A stretch of 40,990 nucleotides of DNA, taken from NCBI GenBank assembly GCA_013288235.1, contig JABDCF010000026.1, positions 1-40,990 on the forward strand, given 5' to 3'. Below, one piece after another: positions 15,415 through 24,602 of this stretch. Position numbers and translations under genes: made by a program. Source of the stretch: Bacteroidota bacterium. Lineage in GTDB: Bacteria > Bacteroidota > Bacteroidia > Sphingobacteriales > Sphingobacteriaceae. Within the stretch, counting starts at the first letter, position 1. Each line of letters opens with the position of its first letter. The notes beneath the pieces were generated by a model that worked only from the letters and a program-made list of their open reading frames with translations, searched no databases and was not told the origin of the DNA.

Positions 15415-16962
15415 TTATTGTATTTCAATGGTGCTTCTTAACCTGGTACCATCGGGATAATAACCAGATATGGTTAATACACCATGTTTAAGATTGCTTA
15501 AAGCACGGTCCATATCATTAATGCTGGCTATAGGTTCTTTGTTGATCTGGGTAATAACTGACCCAACCGGAACTTCGGTATAATCAAACAAACCGCCTTC
15601 TCTCACCTGTGTAACCAATACGCCGGCGTTAACATGGAACTTGGCTTTTTGCTCTGCATTTAGCGGCATAAAGCTGGCGCCTATCCTGTTAAATAATTCT
15701 TCGGTAGATTTTGGCACCGCTGCGGTTTCTACTTCAGGCTTATTAGCTTTAAGCGTAACGGTGAAGTTTTTCTCATCGCTGCCGCGCAAAACGGTCAAAT
15801 GAACTTTGTCGCCTGGCTCCAAACGGCCTACGGTTTCCTGTAAGTCAGAAGATTCGTAAACCTTATTACCGTTAACGCCGGTTATGATATCACCTGTCTG
15901 TATGCCTGCCTGGGCAGCACCGCCACCGGCTACAACGTCTTTCACATATAAACCAGCGGTTTTGTCGATGTGCAACTGGTTGGCAACATCTTCATCAAGC
16001 TCGGTAAAGCTGATACCAACATACCCGCGTTTAACAGCGCCATATTTTTCGATATCATCCAATACTTTTTTAGCAAGGTTGATAGGGATAGCAAAGCCGT
16101 AACCTTCGTACGAACCGGTATGTGAAGCAATAGCCGAGTTAATACCGATCAACTCGCCATTTGTGTTTACCAACGCACCACCGCTATTACCTGGATTGAT
16201 GGCTGCATCTGTCTGTATAAACGACTCAATGGCCTGGTTCAATCGTGGTTTTTGTTGATATTGTGTACGGCCAAAGGGATTTTGATTCTCATCCTGGTTG
16301 TCTTCGCTGCCAATGATGCCGATATTGCGGCCTTTAGCGCTTACAATACCCGCTGTAACGGTAGATGTTAATTTGAATGGGTTGCCTACAGCCAATACCC
16401 ATTGGCCAACTTTTACATTGTCTGAGTTGCCCAACTTTACAATTGGCAGGTCATGACCTTCAATTTTAATTAATGCAAGGTCGGTATTTGGGTCGGTACC
16501 TATAACTTTCGCTTTAAAGTCGCGGTGGTCGTTGGTAACTACTTCAATTTTAACCGCTTTATCAACTACGTGGTTATTGGTAACGATGTACCCGTCGGGA
16601 GAAATGATAACGCCCGAACCTGACGCCATTTCAGGCCCTTGTTGCGGGCGCATTTGCTGCCCGAACATTTGTCCGAACATTTGCTGCAATTGGCTTTGCT
16701 GATCATCAGCACCCTGGCTCGAATAGGTAGTCCTGATATAAACTACGCCGGGAGTTACTGCGGCCGCAGCCTGCTCGAAATCAGTTTCCCCGCTTGCCGA
16801 CATGGCGTTAGTAGGAGGTAAATGATTACTTGTAAAATAAACTTTTTGTTTGTCTTCAAAACTCATGTTGCCGGCATATTGATTTTCAACCAACTTATAC
16901 GCCCCTAATGCCATAGCACCTCCAACAAAAGCTGTTAATAATGTTAAACCAAACTTTTTCAT
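15415..16962 (-). CDS. degP: DegP/HtrA-type periplasmic serine protease
   Basis: 515 residues. MKKFGLTLLTAFVGGAMALG is a signal peptide or anchor. The trypsin-like domain has the full triad: His in IVTNNHVVDKA, Asp in DPNTDLALIKIEG, and Ser in NPGNSGGALVNTNGELIG. Residues about 100-120 are a Gln/Met-rich loop (MFGQMFGQQMRPQQGPEMAS), as in the LA loop of Do-type proteases. Two PDZ domains follow, the first around GYVGISFTELDEDVANQL and the second around LFDYTEVPVGSVITQINKEP. It should degrade or refold misfolded envelope proteins. A promoter with both elements is visible upstream, and a terminator follows. Confidence 0.95.
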   Translation of the reverse strand: MKKFGLTLLTAFVGGAMALGAYKLVENQYAGNMSFEDKQKVYFTSNHLPPTNAMSASGETDFEQAAAAVTPGVVYIRTTYSSQGADDQQSQLQQMFGQMFGQQMRPQQGPEMASGSGVIISPDGYIVTNNHVVDKAVKIEVVTNDHRDFKAKVIGTDPNTDLALIKIEGHDLPIVKLGNSDNVKVGQWVLAVGNPFKLTSTVTAGIVSAKGRNIGIIGSEDNQDENQNPFGRTQYQQKPRLNQAIESFIQTDAAINPGNSGGALVNTNGELIGINSAIASHTGSYEGYGFAIPINLAKKVLDDIEKYGAVKRGYVGISFTELDEDVANQLHIDKTAGLYVKDVVAGGGAAQAGIQTGDIITGVNGNKVYESSDLQETVGRLEPGDKVHLTVLRGSDEKNFTVTLKANKPEVETAAVPKSTEELFNRIGASFMPLNAEQKAKFHVNAGVLVTQVREGGLFDYTEVPVGSVITQINKEPIASINDMDRALSNLKHGVLTISGYYPDGTRLRSTIEIQ

Positions 16963-17005
16963 CTTATTATTCTCTTTCTTTGTTTATGTTTATTTTTTTA
17001 TTGCT

Positions 17006-17037
17006 CAAATTTAATACCATATAGACGTCATAATCAA
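17006..17037 (-). promoter_or_regulatory. Promoter of the degP gene
   Basis: On the minus strand TAAATTTG (17013-17006) matches the -7 consensus TAnnTTTG, and TTG (17037-17035) lies 21 bases upstream, close to the usual spacing of about 19. The leader would be about 37 nt. A 12-bp palindrome gttaaatttaac lies further upstream near 17069-17080 and could be an operator, though this is a guess. Confidence 0.6.
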
Positions 17038-17112
17038 TGTTAAGTTATATGGTTTTTTGTTAAATTTTGTTAAATTTAACACAACAGGCTGATCGCAATC
17101 ATTTCATCCTGT

Positions 17113-17120
17113 TACGTTTG
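17113..17120 (+). promoter_or_regulatory. -7 box of dapF
   Basis: TACGTTTG matches TAnnTTTG exactly, 33 bp before the dapF start codon. The upstream TTG element is not evident. Confidence 0.5.
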
Positions 17121-17153
17121 ACTGATAAAGATGCTAAATATTACTGAGCTTAA

Positions 17154-17939
17154 ATGAAAATACACTTTTATAAATACCAGGGGGCCGGGAACGATTTTAT
17201 ATTGATAGATAATCGGGAAAATAAGGTAAATCATACTGATCCGAAGCTGATTGCGCATTTGTGCGACCGCCGTTTCGGTATTGGTGGCGATGGTATTATG
17301 TTCCTGCAAAACCGGGAAGGCTATGATTTCGAGATGGTTTATTATAATGCTGACGGCCAGCCAAGCAGTATGTGCGGCAACGGTGGCAGGTGTATTGTTG
17401 CCTTTGCCAAACACCTTGGCATAATTGACAGCGAATGTAACTTTCTGGCAGTTGACGGCCCGCATTATGCCAAAATTTCAGCATCGGGCGATTGGGTGAG
17501 CCTGCAAATGATTGATGTTAACGAAATTACCAGTGACGGTGATGCCTACGTATTAGATACCGGTTCGCCCCATTACATAAAACTGGTTGAAGGTTTGAAA
17601 GAAAAAAACGTGTACCAGGATGGGTACAACATTCGTAATAATGATACATACAAAGCAAAAGGCATTAACGTGAATTTTGTTGAGCCAACGCCTGAAGGCT
17701 ATTTTGTGCGCACCTTTGAGCGCGGCGTTGAAGATGAAACCTACGCCTGCGGTACCGGCGTAACCGCCGTTGCATTAGCCATGGCAAAACATACCCACCA
17801 AAAGGGGCATATTGATACCCCAATAAAAGTTTTAGGCGGGGATTTGAATATTCGCTTTAATTATGACGGGGATATTTTTAAAGAGATTTTTTTAGAAGGA
17901 CCGGCGGTGAGGGTTTTTGAAGGGGATTTGGAGATTTAG
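17154..17939 (+). CDS. dapF: Diaminopimelate epimerase
   Basis: 261 residues. It interconverts LL- and meso-diaminopimelate in the lysine and peptidoglycan pathway. The two catalytic cysteines are visible: MCGNGGRC (about residues 72-79) and ETYACGTGVTAVALAMA (about residues 196-212). The N-terminal FYKYQGAGNDFILIDN is characteristic. Length is normal. It starts from its own probable promoter, divergent from degP. Confidence 0.96.
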   Translation: MKIHFYKYQGAGNDFILIDNRENKVNHTDPKLIAHLCDRRFGIGGDGIMFLQNREGYDFEMVYYNADGQPSSMCGNGGRCIVAFAKHLGIIDSECNFLAVDGPHYAKISASGDWVSLQMIDVNEITSDGDAYVLDTGSPHYIKLVEGLKEKNVYQDGYNIRNNDTYKAKGINVNFVEPTPEGYFVRTFERGVEDETYACGTGVTAVALAMAKHTHQKGHIDTPIKVLGGDLNIRFNYDGDIFKEIFLEGPAVRVFEGDLEI

Positions 17940-17975
17940 TATGTTTACTGACTTTGATATGTGAATACCTGGTGT

Positions 17976-18131
17976 ATGAAAACAATTAAAGATAGTTTTA
18001 AAAGCAGAATGCCGAAAGTTAAATACGACCCTGCATTAGATAAATATGAGGGTTTGGATTTGTTTCCTGAAAAAACAGCCAAAGCAAACGAGATATTAAA
18101 AAAGACCGGCCACCCCCCCCAAATTATTTAA
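17976..18131 (+). CDS. Small basic protein of 51 residues
   Basis: ATG 17976 to TAA 18129-18131 encodes 51 residues: MKTIKDSFKSRMPKVKYDPA, then LDKYEGLDLFPEKTAKANEI, then a short tail. It has no membrane segment and I do not recognise it, though composition and spacing are protein-like and it follows dapF by 36 bp on the same strand. The codons near the end run through a stretch of eight C (18113-18120), a place where a base could easily be gained or lost, so the true C-terminus is uncertain. Confidence 0.5.
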   Translation: MKTIKDSFKSRMPKVKYDPALDKYEGLDLFPEKTAKANEILKKTGHPPQII

Positions 18132-18151
18132 AATCCAAATAGTAGCCGCCA

Positions 18152-18568
18152 CTAAAACTCAATCTCCTCAACACCACCACCCTCATTAAAATCACTATAT
18201 CTTATCCATTTTGGCGTGATCTTAAAATGAACAATATGCTGCCAGGTTTTAGCGCGTTGGCGGCCATCCGGATATACTTCGAAATATATTTCCTTATAGT
18301 ATTCGGCGTCTACACCATATAGTTCAGTCGCTATTCCTTCATATTGCACCGTAGTTTCATTATCCCAGCCAATTACAACAGCCACATTTGGGTTTTGTAA
18401 AAGGTTTTTATACTTACGCGATGTTTTCACCGTATCAAAAACAATTTCCAGATCTTTTGAAATAGCAAAACCTACCAGTGCCGCTTCGGGCTTATTATTT
18501 TTTGATAAAGTGGCGACTACTGCCACATTGTGTTGTTTTATAAAATTGTAAAGGAATTCATTGGTCAT
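18152..18568 (-). CDS. PNPOx-like flavin-binding split-barrel protein
   Basis: 138 residues, one split-barrel domain. The order of strands fits the pyridoxamine 5'-phosphate oxidase-like family: NVAVVATLSKNNKPEAALVG, then LEIVFDTVKTSRKYKNLLQN, then VAVVIGWDNETTVQYEGIAT. The SRKYKNL segment is where FMN phosphate is usually held. It lacks the C-terminal substrate segment of true PdxH, so it is better called a general pyridoxamine oxidase-family protein of unknown substrate. It converges on the small ORF upstream. Confidence 0.85.
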   Translation of the reverse strand: MTNEFLYNFIKQHNVAVVATLSKNNKPEAALVGFAISKDLEIVFDTVKTSRKYKNLLQNPNVAVVIGWDNETTVQYEGIATELYGVDAEYYKEIYFEVYPDGRQRAKTWQHIVHFKITPKWIRYSDFNEGGGVEEIEF

Positions 18569-18626
18569 TTATCGGTGAATTAATACACTAATCTACATCT
18601 TAAAAATACTAATAAACAAATTCACA

Positions 18627-18661
18627 CTATGAACCATGGACTATGAGCCATGAACCATGAA
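18627..18661. repeat. Five tandem heptamers of the ctatgaa type
   Basis: The sequence divides exactly into ctatgaa, ccatgga, ctatgag, ccatgaa and ccatgaa. No inverted arm is visible nearby. The same heptamer recurs at 22254-22284. The array lies in the divergent gap between the PNPOx-like gene and the helicase gene. Confidence 0.75.
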
Positions 18662-18716
18662 TAAACTGTTAACAATTATTTAACACGAAACATTTCCAGT
18701 TACTGCAAATTCTGAC

Positions 18717-18724
18717 TACGTTTG
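18717..18724 (+). promoter_or_regulatory. -7 box of the SNF2 helicase gene
   Basis: TACGTTTG matches TAnnTTTG exactly, 45 bp upstream of ATG 18770. No TTG at the expected distance is visible. Confidence 0.45.
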
Positions 18725-18769
18725 AATTTTTTGTTGATGTAGCTTTTAATAATTTTTTTATTACAAGCT

Positions 18770-21670
18770 ATGTTACGTGTCGATAGTACAAAACCCTGCC
18801 AGATAATTTACGCCATTGCCAGGCACGAGTACTTGTCGTATGTAATTGAGCCGCACATAGTTCAGCTAAACCCAAACGGCGAATTTTCATTTACTCACCA
18901 ACGCTTATTCTCCAATACCGCCAAAGAATTTCTTCATTGTATTGATGATACCGACGTTAAGCTAATCAAGATATTGGATGAAATTGAGCAGGGCAACCTG
19001 ATTAAAAAATTCTATAAAAAGCCGATACGGCCTTTTGAGTTTTTTACCAAGATATTCAACGAGCAGCTTTTTGATACGCTTAGGCCAAAAATTGAGAAAA
19101 GGATGGCCGAAGCGTTGGGCCTGCTCCACAACAAGCAGATTTACCTGATGAGTAAGGAGGGCTACCCTGCGGAACGCAAGCTGCACATAGCCACCGAAGC
19201 GGCTACGGTGTTGTTCCATTTCAGGCGCGATGACACCGAGATCAGGTATTTCCCTACTATAAAATACCAGGGCATGCGCATCGAGTTTATGTTTAAAAAT
19301 GCGGAAGTTATTTGTAATCACCCCGCATGGATGATGATGGATGATACCCTTTATTATTTCGAAAAAGAGATAGAAGGTAAAAAACTGGTGCCGTTTTTAA
19401 ACAAGCGGTATATAGCTATCCCGCGCTCATCCGAGCAATCGTACTTCGAAAAATTTGTGGCGCCGCTTATTGAAAAGCACCATGTTTACGCCGAAGGCTT
19501 TACCATCAATACCGAAAAGTATGATGCCCGGCCTGTTTTAAAACCTATATATGTACAGGGTGGTACATCCCAGTTGCAGCTTTGTTTTAAATATGCAGGT
19601 TACCTGTTTTCGTATGGTGACGAGCGGCATATTTCAGTACGTATGGAGCGCGATGGGGACAATTACACTTTTCATCGCATAAAACGGTCGGTTACCTGGG
19701 AAAAAAATAAGTTTCACCAGTTGGAGGCGATGGGGTTAAAAACAGCTTCGTCACTGTTCAATAACCTTGAAGTAGACATAGTTGACGAAGATGCTGACCA
19801 TGCATTCTCCATATTCGAGTGGATAAACCAGCATTTTGATGAATTGACGGATGAAGGCTTCGAAATAGAACAGCCAGACCATGGCGGAAAAAAGCGTTAT
19901 ATATTCGGCAACAGTAAAATTGACCTTGAGGTTAGTGAAAACAACGACTGGTTTGATATTAATGCCATCGTATATTTCGGTGCATACCGTATACCTTTTA
20001 TCCAGCTGAAAGATCACATTCTTAACCACATAAAAGAGTTTGTACTGCCATCTGGAGAAATAGCAGTAATACCCGAAAAATGGTTCTCGCAATATGGTAA
20101 CCTGCTGCATTTTAGCGGCAACGGCAACCAGCTTAAATTACAGCGGCAGCATATCGGCTTGTTAAATAATCTTGTCGAGGGCGAAATGGCCAACGTAACC
20201 ATGAGCCGCAAACTGCAAAGGCTAACTGATTTTGAGGAGCTGGAAGACATTGCCATGCCGCAGCATTTTGCCGGGCATTTAAGGCCTTATCAGAAGGCCG
20301 GTTACAACTGGTTCCACTTTTTAAAAGGTTACCATTTTGGTGGCTGTTTGGCAGATGATATGGGCCTGGGCAAAACGATACAAACACTCGCACTGCTACA
20401 AAAGCATAAAGAAGATACCGAAGCAGCAGGAGGGAGGGCCACATCGTTGGTGATTATGCCTACCTCCCTTATTTATAACTGGCTGAATGAGGCTAAAAAG
20501 TTTACACCGCAACTGAAGCTGATGGTGCATACCGGTACGCTGCGCTATAAGTCGCCGGAGGTGTTTGCCAATTACGATGTGGTGATTACCACCTATGGCA
20601 TCAGCCGGATAGACATTGACCTGTTTACTGGTTACTTTTTTGACTATGTGATATTGGATGAGAGCCAGAATATTAAAAACCCTTCATCAAAATCGTTCCA
20701 GTCGGTAAGGCAGTTAAAATCGCGGTTTAAGTTGATATTAAGCGGTACGCCTGTTGAAAATTCGGTGAACGACCTTTGGACACAAATGTCATTCATTAAC
20801 CCCGGCCTGCTGGGCATTCAGCAATATTTTGTGAATGAGTTTGTAACGCCTATTGAAAAGAAAAAGGACGAAGATAAAGCCCGCAAACTGCAGGCGCTGA
20901 TAAAACCATTTGTTTTACGCCGAACCAAAGAACAGGTAGCGCCCGAACTTCCGCCAAAAACCGAGAACCTGTTTTACTGCAAAATGAGTGAGGAACAATC
21001 ATCTGTCTATGAAAAAGTAAAATCGGAATACCGTAATGAACTGCTGAAAAGCCTCGAAGACGGCACCTTTGCCCAGGCACAGATGCATGTTTTACAGGGT
21101 TTGATAAAACTGCGGCAAATTGCCAATCACCCTTTAATGATAGACAAAGAGTATGAAGGCGATTCGGGCAAGTTTGAAAACGTAATACATACCCTTGCCA
21201 ACGTGCTGGAAGGCGGGCATAAAGTGCTTATATTTTCGCAGTTTGTAAGGCAGCTCAACATTTACCGGGAGCACTTTGATACAGAAAACATTCCTTATGT
21301 ATACCTCGATGGCAGCACTCAAAACCGTGGGGATGTGGTAAAACAATTCCAGGAAGATGAAAAAACAAGGGTGTTCCTGATCTCGATAAAAGCCGGCGGC
21401 GTAGGCCTCAACCTCACCGAAGCGGATTACGTTTTCATCCTCGACCCATGGTGGAACCCGGCCGTTGAACAACAGGCCATCGACCGTACCCACCGCATTG
21501 GCCAAACCAAAAATGTGTTCATCTATAAATTCATCACCAAAGATTCTGTCGAAGAAAAGATACTCGCCCTGCAGCATCGCAAACTCAGCGTAGCAAGGGC
21601 GCTGATTACTACGGAGGAAAGCTTTATCAAGTCACTTTCAGTGGAAGATATTAAGGAAATTCTGGGGTAG
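18770..21670 (+). CDS. SNF2-family DEAD/DEAH-box helicase
   Basis: 966 residues. The N-terminal half (1-500) is family-specific and unassigned. The SF2 motor begins near residue 505 (HLRPYQKAGYNWFHFL). Walker A is LADDMGLGKTIQTLALL (about 523-539), motif II is ILDESQNIKNPSS (about 628), with Gln replacing His of DEAH, motif III is LSGTPVENSVNDLW, and motif VI is WWNPAVEQQAIDRTHRIGQ (about 892). The C-terminus (SFIKSLSVEDIKEILG) is typical of the bacterial family. These ATPases translocate on double-stranded DNA or remodel protein-DNA complexes; the exact role in Bacteroidota is not settled. No methylase or nuclease is adjacent, so I see no defence-island context. Confidence 0.93.
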   Translation: MLRVDSTKPCQIIYAIARHEYLSYVIEPHIVQLNPNGEFSFTHQRLFSNTAKEFLHCIDDTDVKLIKILDEIEQGNLIKKFYKKPIRPFEFFTKIFNEQLFDTLRPKIEKRMAEALGLLHNKQIYLMSKEGYPAERKLHIATEAATVLFHFRRDDTEIRYFPTIKYQGMRIEFMFKNAEVICNHPAWMMMDDTLYYFEKEIEGKKLVPFLNKRYIAIPRSSEQSYFEKFVAPLIEKHHVYAEGFTINTEKYDARPVLKPIYVQGGTSQLQLCFKYAGYLFSYGDERHISVRMERDGDNYTFHRIKRSVTWEKNKFHQLEAMGLKTASSLFNNLEVDIVDEDADHAFSIFEWINQHFDELTDEGFEIEQPDHGGKKRYIFGNSKIDLEVSENNDWFDINAIVYFGAYRIPFIQLKDHILNHIKEFVLPSGEIAVIPEKWFSQYGNLLHFSGNGNQLKLQRQHIGLLNNLVEGEMANVTMSRKLQRLTDFEELEDIAMPQHFAGHLRPYQKAGYNWFHFLKGYHFGGCLADDMGLGKTIQTLALLQKHKEDTEAAGGRATSLVIMPTSLIYNWLNEAKKFTPQLKLMVHTGTLRYKSPEVFANYDVVITTYGISRIDIDLFTGYFFDYVILDESQNIKNPSSKSFQSVRQLKSRFKLILSGTPVENSVNDLWTQMSFINPGLLGIQQYFVNEFVTPIEKKKDEDKARKLQALIKPFVLRRTKEQVAPELPPKTENLFYCKMSEEQSSVYEKVKSEYRNELLKSLEDGTFAQAQMHVLQGLIKLRQIANHPLMIDKEYEGDSGKFENVIHTLANVLEGGHKVLIFSQFVRQLNIYREHFDTENIPYVYLDGSTQNRGDVVKQFQEDEKTRVFLISIKAGGVGLNLTEADYVFILDPWWNPAVEQQAIDRTHRIGQTKNVFIYKFITKDSVEEKILALQHRKLSVARALITTEESFIKSLSVEDIKEILG

Positions 21671-21698
21671 GGGTTGAAAAAAATGTTACTGATCGTTT

Positions 21699-22238
21699 TT
21701 AGTGAATTTTCAACATTCCCTCCACCTTCTCCGCTGTCAAACTCAACCCATCAGCAATAATAGATGCATGGTTATAAAACTTATCCCGCTCGTTTAATTT
21801 ACTTTCGATAAAGGCTACAAGGTTATCGCCATGATCGTGAAGTACAGGGCGTTTATCTTTCTCATTTTCCAACCTATCCGCTAAGGTTTTGGGCGATAAT
21901 TTTATATAGATGGTTTTGCCATGGGCGTTCATCCAATCCATATTATCAAAAAAACATGGCAATCCCCCGCCGGTAGAAACCACTGCATTTGCAGGGTACG
22001 GCGTTTGTTTTAAAACCTCCGATTCCAGTTTACGAAAAGCTTCTTCGCCAAACTTTGAAAAATATTCGGCTATGGTTATGCCGGTTTGCGCTTCAAGAAT
22101 ATGGTCGAGGTCCATAAACTCATACCCCAACTGGCTCGCCAGTTTACGGCCCAGGGTAGTTTTACCGCAGCCCATAAAGCCGATGAGGAATATTAATCCA
22201 AAGCCACCCTCAACAGGTTTTAAATTATTTACAGACAC
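21699..22238 (-). CDS. aroK: Shikimate kinase
   Basis: 179 residues. It phosphorylates shikimate at the 3-hydroxyl in aromatic amino-acid synthesis. The P-loop is GFMGCGKTTLGRKLA (about residues 19-33), DLDHILEAQTG carries the shikimate- and magnesium-binding Asp, VVSTGGGLPCF is the substrate-binding glycine loop, and the LID region holds KDKRPVL. The only start I find is GTG 22238; no ATG lies between it and the P-loop. Confidence 0.94.
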   Translation of the reverse strand: MSVNNLKPVEGGFGLIFLIGFMGCGKTTLGRKLASQLGYEFMDLDHILEAQTGITIAEYFSKFGEEAFRKLESEVLKQTPYPANAVVSTGGGLPCFFDNMDWMNAHGKTIYIKLSPKTLADRLENEKDKRPVLHDHGDNLVAFIESKLNERDKFYNHASIIADGLSLTAEKVEGMLKIH

Positions 22239-22253
22239 TCTTTTCCCTTTTTA

Positions 22254-22284
22254 CTATGAACTATGATCTATCAACTATGAACTA
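22254..22284. repeat. Heptamer array ending in the permease stop codon
   Basis: ctatgaa, ctatgat, ctatcaa and ctatgaa follow in exact register and the next unit begins cta, which is the stop codon (TAG on the minus strand) of the permease gene. The unit is the same as at 18627-18661 and in the same orientation. Confidence 0.75.
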
Positions 22285-23340
22285 CCCCAGTTTCACCCTC
22301 GGGTCAACCCAAACATAAATAATATCCACCAAAACATTTATCACCACAAAGATAAAGGCAATGAACAATATAGAACCCATTACCACCGGGAAATCCGACA
22401 TTTCGAGGGCATCAACCGTTGTTTTACCAAGTCCGTTATAACCAAACACATATTCCACAAAAAAAGAACCTGCCAGCAACGAGGCAAACCAGTTGGCGAC
22501 AGCAGTGATTACAGGGTTCATAGCGTTTTTTAAAGCATGGCGATAGATTATAGCGTTGAAGCTTAAACCTTTTGCCCTTGCGGTGCGGATATAATCTTTA
22601 CTTAACTCATCAAGCATGGCATTACGCGTGAGCTGTACGATAATAGCCAGTGGGCGCAGTCCCAGTGTAACCATAGGCAATATTAGATTGCGCCAGGTAA
22701 TTACCTCACCTTTAAAAGGATCGTAAGTATATAAACTGCCCGACATATTGAGGCCTGTGTATTTGCTCAGCTCGAAGCCGAATATCCAGGCAATGATGAT
22801 CCCCGCAAAAAATGAAGGCGCCGAAACCCCTAAAGTTGAGAAGCCGATGGCCAGCTTATCTATCCAGGTATTTTGATGTACCGCACTCAAAACCCCTAAA
22901 AAAACGCCGATAATTATAGCGAACAGCATTGCTGTAGCTGCCAGCACAAGCGTGTTGGGTATAACTTCCATCAGCAAGGCTGCCACCTCCCGATGCGTTT
23001 GGTACGACCGCCGCAAATAAGGCCATTTTAATGCCAACACCCTATCGGCTGAAACCGGGAACAATTTTACATAATGATACCGTTGCTGCTCTTCGCTATT
23101 ATTGAGATGAATACCTATTGGTGAAAGGTCATTCAAATAATAAACAAACTGGACGGGGACAGGTTTATCCAGGCCAAATTCCTTACGGATAGCCTGTAGC
23201 GATTGCACATCGGCGCGTTGCCCCTGTGTCATGCGGGCAGGGTCGACCGGTAAAATATTAAACAGGAAAAACACCACCACCACAATGCCCAGCATCACTG
23301 CCACACCATAAAAAAGCTTGCGGATGAGGTAGCGGATCAT
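22282..23340 (-). CDS. ABC transporter permease of the DppB/OppB type
   Basis: 352 residues. The N-terminal anchor MIRYLIRKLFYGVAVMLGIV and the periplasmic segment after it are typical of the first permease of peptide or nickel importers. The core has about six membrane segments and the conserved EAA-like loop (KDYIRTARAKGLSFNAIIYRHALKNA). It ends LVDIIYVWVDPRVKLG, the usual family ending. The partner permease, binding protein and ATPases are not next to it, so substrate cannot be told from context. It starts 5 bp after the upstream BT_3928 gene and is probably co-transcribed with it. Confidence 0.92.
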   Translation of the reverse strand: MIRYLIRKLFYGVAVMLGIVVVVFFLFNILPVDPARMTQGQRADVQSLQAIRKEFGLDKPVPVQFVYYLNDLSPIGIHLNNSEEQQRYHYVKLFPVSADRVLALKWPYLRRSYQTHREVAALLMEVIPNTLVLAATAMLFAIIIGVFLGVLSAVHQNTWIDKLAIGFSTLGVSAPSFFAGIIIAWIFGFELSKYTGLNMSGSLYTYDPFKGEVITWRNLILPMVTLGLRPLAIIVQLTRNAMLDELSKDYIRTARAKGLSFNAIIYRHALKNAMNPVITAVANWFASLLAGSFFVEYVFGYNGLGKTTVDALEMSDFPVVMGSILFIAFIFVVINVLVDIIYVWVDPRVKLG

Positions 23341-23345
23341 TTTTG

Positions 23346-24515
23346 TTATTGCTGAAAATATTTTTTTACCAACTCATCATAATTCGGTACGGAGTGGTAA
23401 TGCCATTTATTGATAATAGTGCCGTTTTTTAGCAGCAAAACACCGGGACTGGCCCTTACCATTTCTTTTAACGGCACGTCATCAGCATAAAATATTTCGC
23501 TTATCAATCGGTGCTGTTTACTAAATGCTTCGGTAAATTTAGCCGAACTGGAGGTGAGCAATACCGTACGGGTATTAAAGTTTTGCTGAAGGTTAATGGC
23601 CAGCGCGTTAAGGCGATCAATGGCATCTTCGTCGGCATCGTGCAGATCGTAGGCAACAATTATTAAGTTATTAAATGGATTGGATAACAGCTCTTTTGTG
23701 TAATCATTCCCTTGTGCATCTGAGATGCTAAGGTCGCGTATCTTAGGCGTAAACCCTTTTGTCACCAACCGGCTTTCCGTTGGCCCATAAATTTTCCAAT
23801 CGTTATCCTTCCATATGCCGCTGCTCATGTATTCGGTATTGTTCATCACCTTGAATTTTCCCGTTTTTTTATTTTGCAGATGGTAGGTTTGCTCATATAC
23901 ATCAGGCGCAGCGCCGGGCGGGGTTATCATTTCGCCAGGAATGTTTGCGCCTACCTTGTAGGGCAGAAAATCGATCACCGGTAAAAAATTATAGGTATAA
24001 AGACCAAAGGCGAGGGAGATGACGGCAGAAAGGATAAGCAGTTTGTCGCCTGTTTTAGCGATAAACAGAGGTTGTATTTCCCGGCGCTTAGAAAAAATAA
24101 CCAATATCAGCAGCAGCAAAACCAGGTCTTTACTGAACGACTGCCATGGTGTTAGCGGGATGGCATCGCCAAAACAGCCGCAGCTTTCAACCACTTTAAA
24201 AAAAGCCGAATAAAAGGTTAAAAACGCAAAGAAAATAATAAGCAGCAGCAATCCCCAGGCCACTTTCACCGGGCGAACACCAATAAGGAGGGCGAATCCA
24301 AGTATAATTTCGAGTGCGCATAGTATTATGGCTATTATAAGCGCAAGTCCATTTAAAAAAGTAATATGAAAAACCACAAAATATTCCTGAAGCTTGTACG
24401 AGAAGCCGAGCGGGTCGTTCATTTTTATAAGGCCCGAAAAAATGAAAAGCACCCCCACGAATATCCTGCATGCCCAAAGCCACCATGGGGTGGGTTTATT
24501 ATTTAATTTCGCCAT
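23346..24515 (-). CDS. BT_3928-family membrane protein (DoxX/MauE-like)
   Basis: 389 residues. The N-terminal half has four membrane segments of DoxX/MauE type, beginning CRIFVGVLFIFSGLIKMNDP. ESCGCFGDAIPL carries a CxC pair like that of MauE-type redox proteins. A fifth segment follows (LLILSAVISLAFGLYTYNFL). The C-terminal half (from about residue 280) looks like a thioredoxin fold without a CxxC pair (NPFNNLIIVAYDLHDADEDA, then PGVLLLKNGTIINKWH). The family is widespread in Bacteroidota and of unknown function. Divergent from folP, from which it is separated by an inverted 8-bp array. Confidence 0.88.
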   Translation of the reverse strand: MAKLNNKPTPWWLWACRIFVGVLFIFSGLIKMNDPLGFSYKLQEYFVVFHITFLNGLALIIAIILCALEIILGFALLIGVRPVKVAWGLLLLIIFFAFLTFYSAFFKVVESCGCFGDAIPLTPWQSFSKDLVLLLLILVIFSKRREIQPLFIAKTGDKLLILSAVISLAFGLYTYNFLPVIDFLPYKVGANIPGEMITPPGAAPDVYEQTYHLQNKKTGKFKVMNNTEYMSSGIWKDNDWKIYGPTESRLVTKGFTPKIRDLSISDAQGNDYTKELLSNPFNNLIIVAYDLHDADEDAIDRLNALAINLQQNFNTRTVLLTSSSAKFTEAFSKQHRLISEIFYADDVPLKEMVRASPGVLLLKNGTIINKWHYHSVPNYDELVKKYFQQ

Positions 24516-24518
24516 ATT

Positions 24519-24602
24519 GTTGGAAAGTTGTAATGTTGTAATGCTTGATTTAGTAACAATTAAAACAACATTGCAACATTACAACTTTTCAACCTTACAA
24601 CC
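24519..24602. repeat. 8-bp-unit inverted array at the folP start
   Basis: The left arm reads gttggaaa, gttgtaat, gttgtaat, gcttgatt (24519-24550). After a short centre the right arm reads aacattgc, aacattac, aacttttc, aaccttac, aacc (24567-24602), the same octamer inverted. The possible folP start ATG 24541 is formed inside the left arm, so about 20 residues upstream of the conserved folP domain would be encoded by the repeat. Confidence 0.85.

Noticed and set aside
18627..18661. Possible CRISPR array
   Set aside because: Units are only 7 bp, adjacent and without spacers; the other arrays are of the same kind.
18770..21670. SNF2 helicase as part of a phage-defence system
   Set aside because: No nuclease, methylase or other defence gene is adjacent; neighbours are housekeeping genes.
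24394..24540. Upstream extension of folP
   Set aside because: It overlaps the start of the divergent BT_3928 gene and has no resemblance to folP N-termini.
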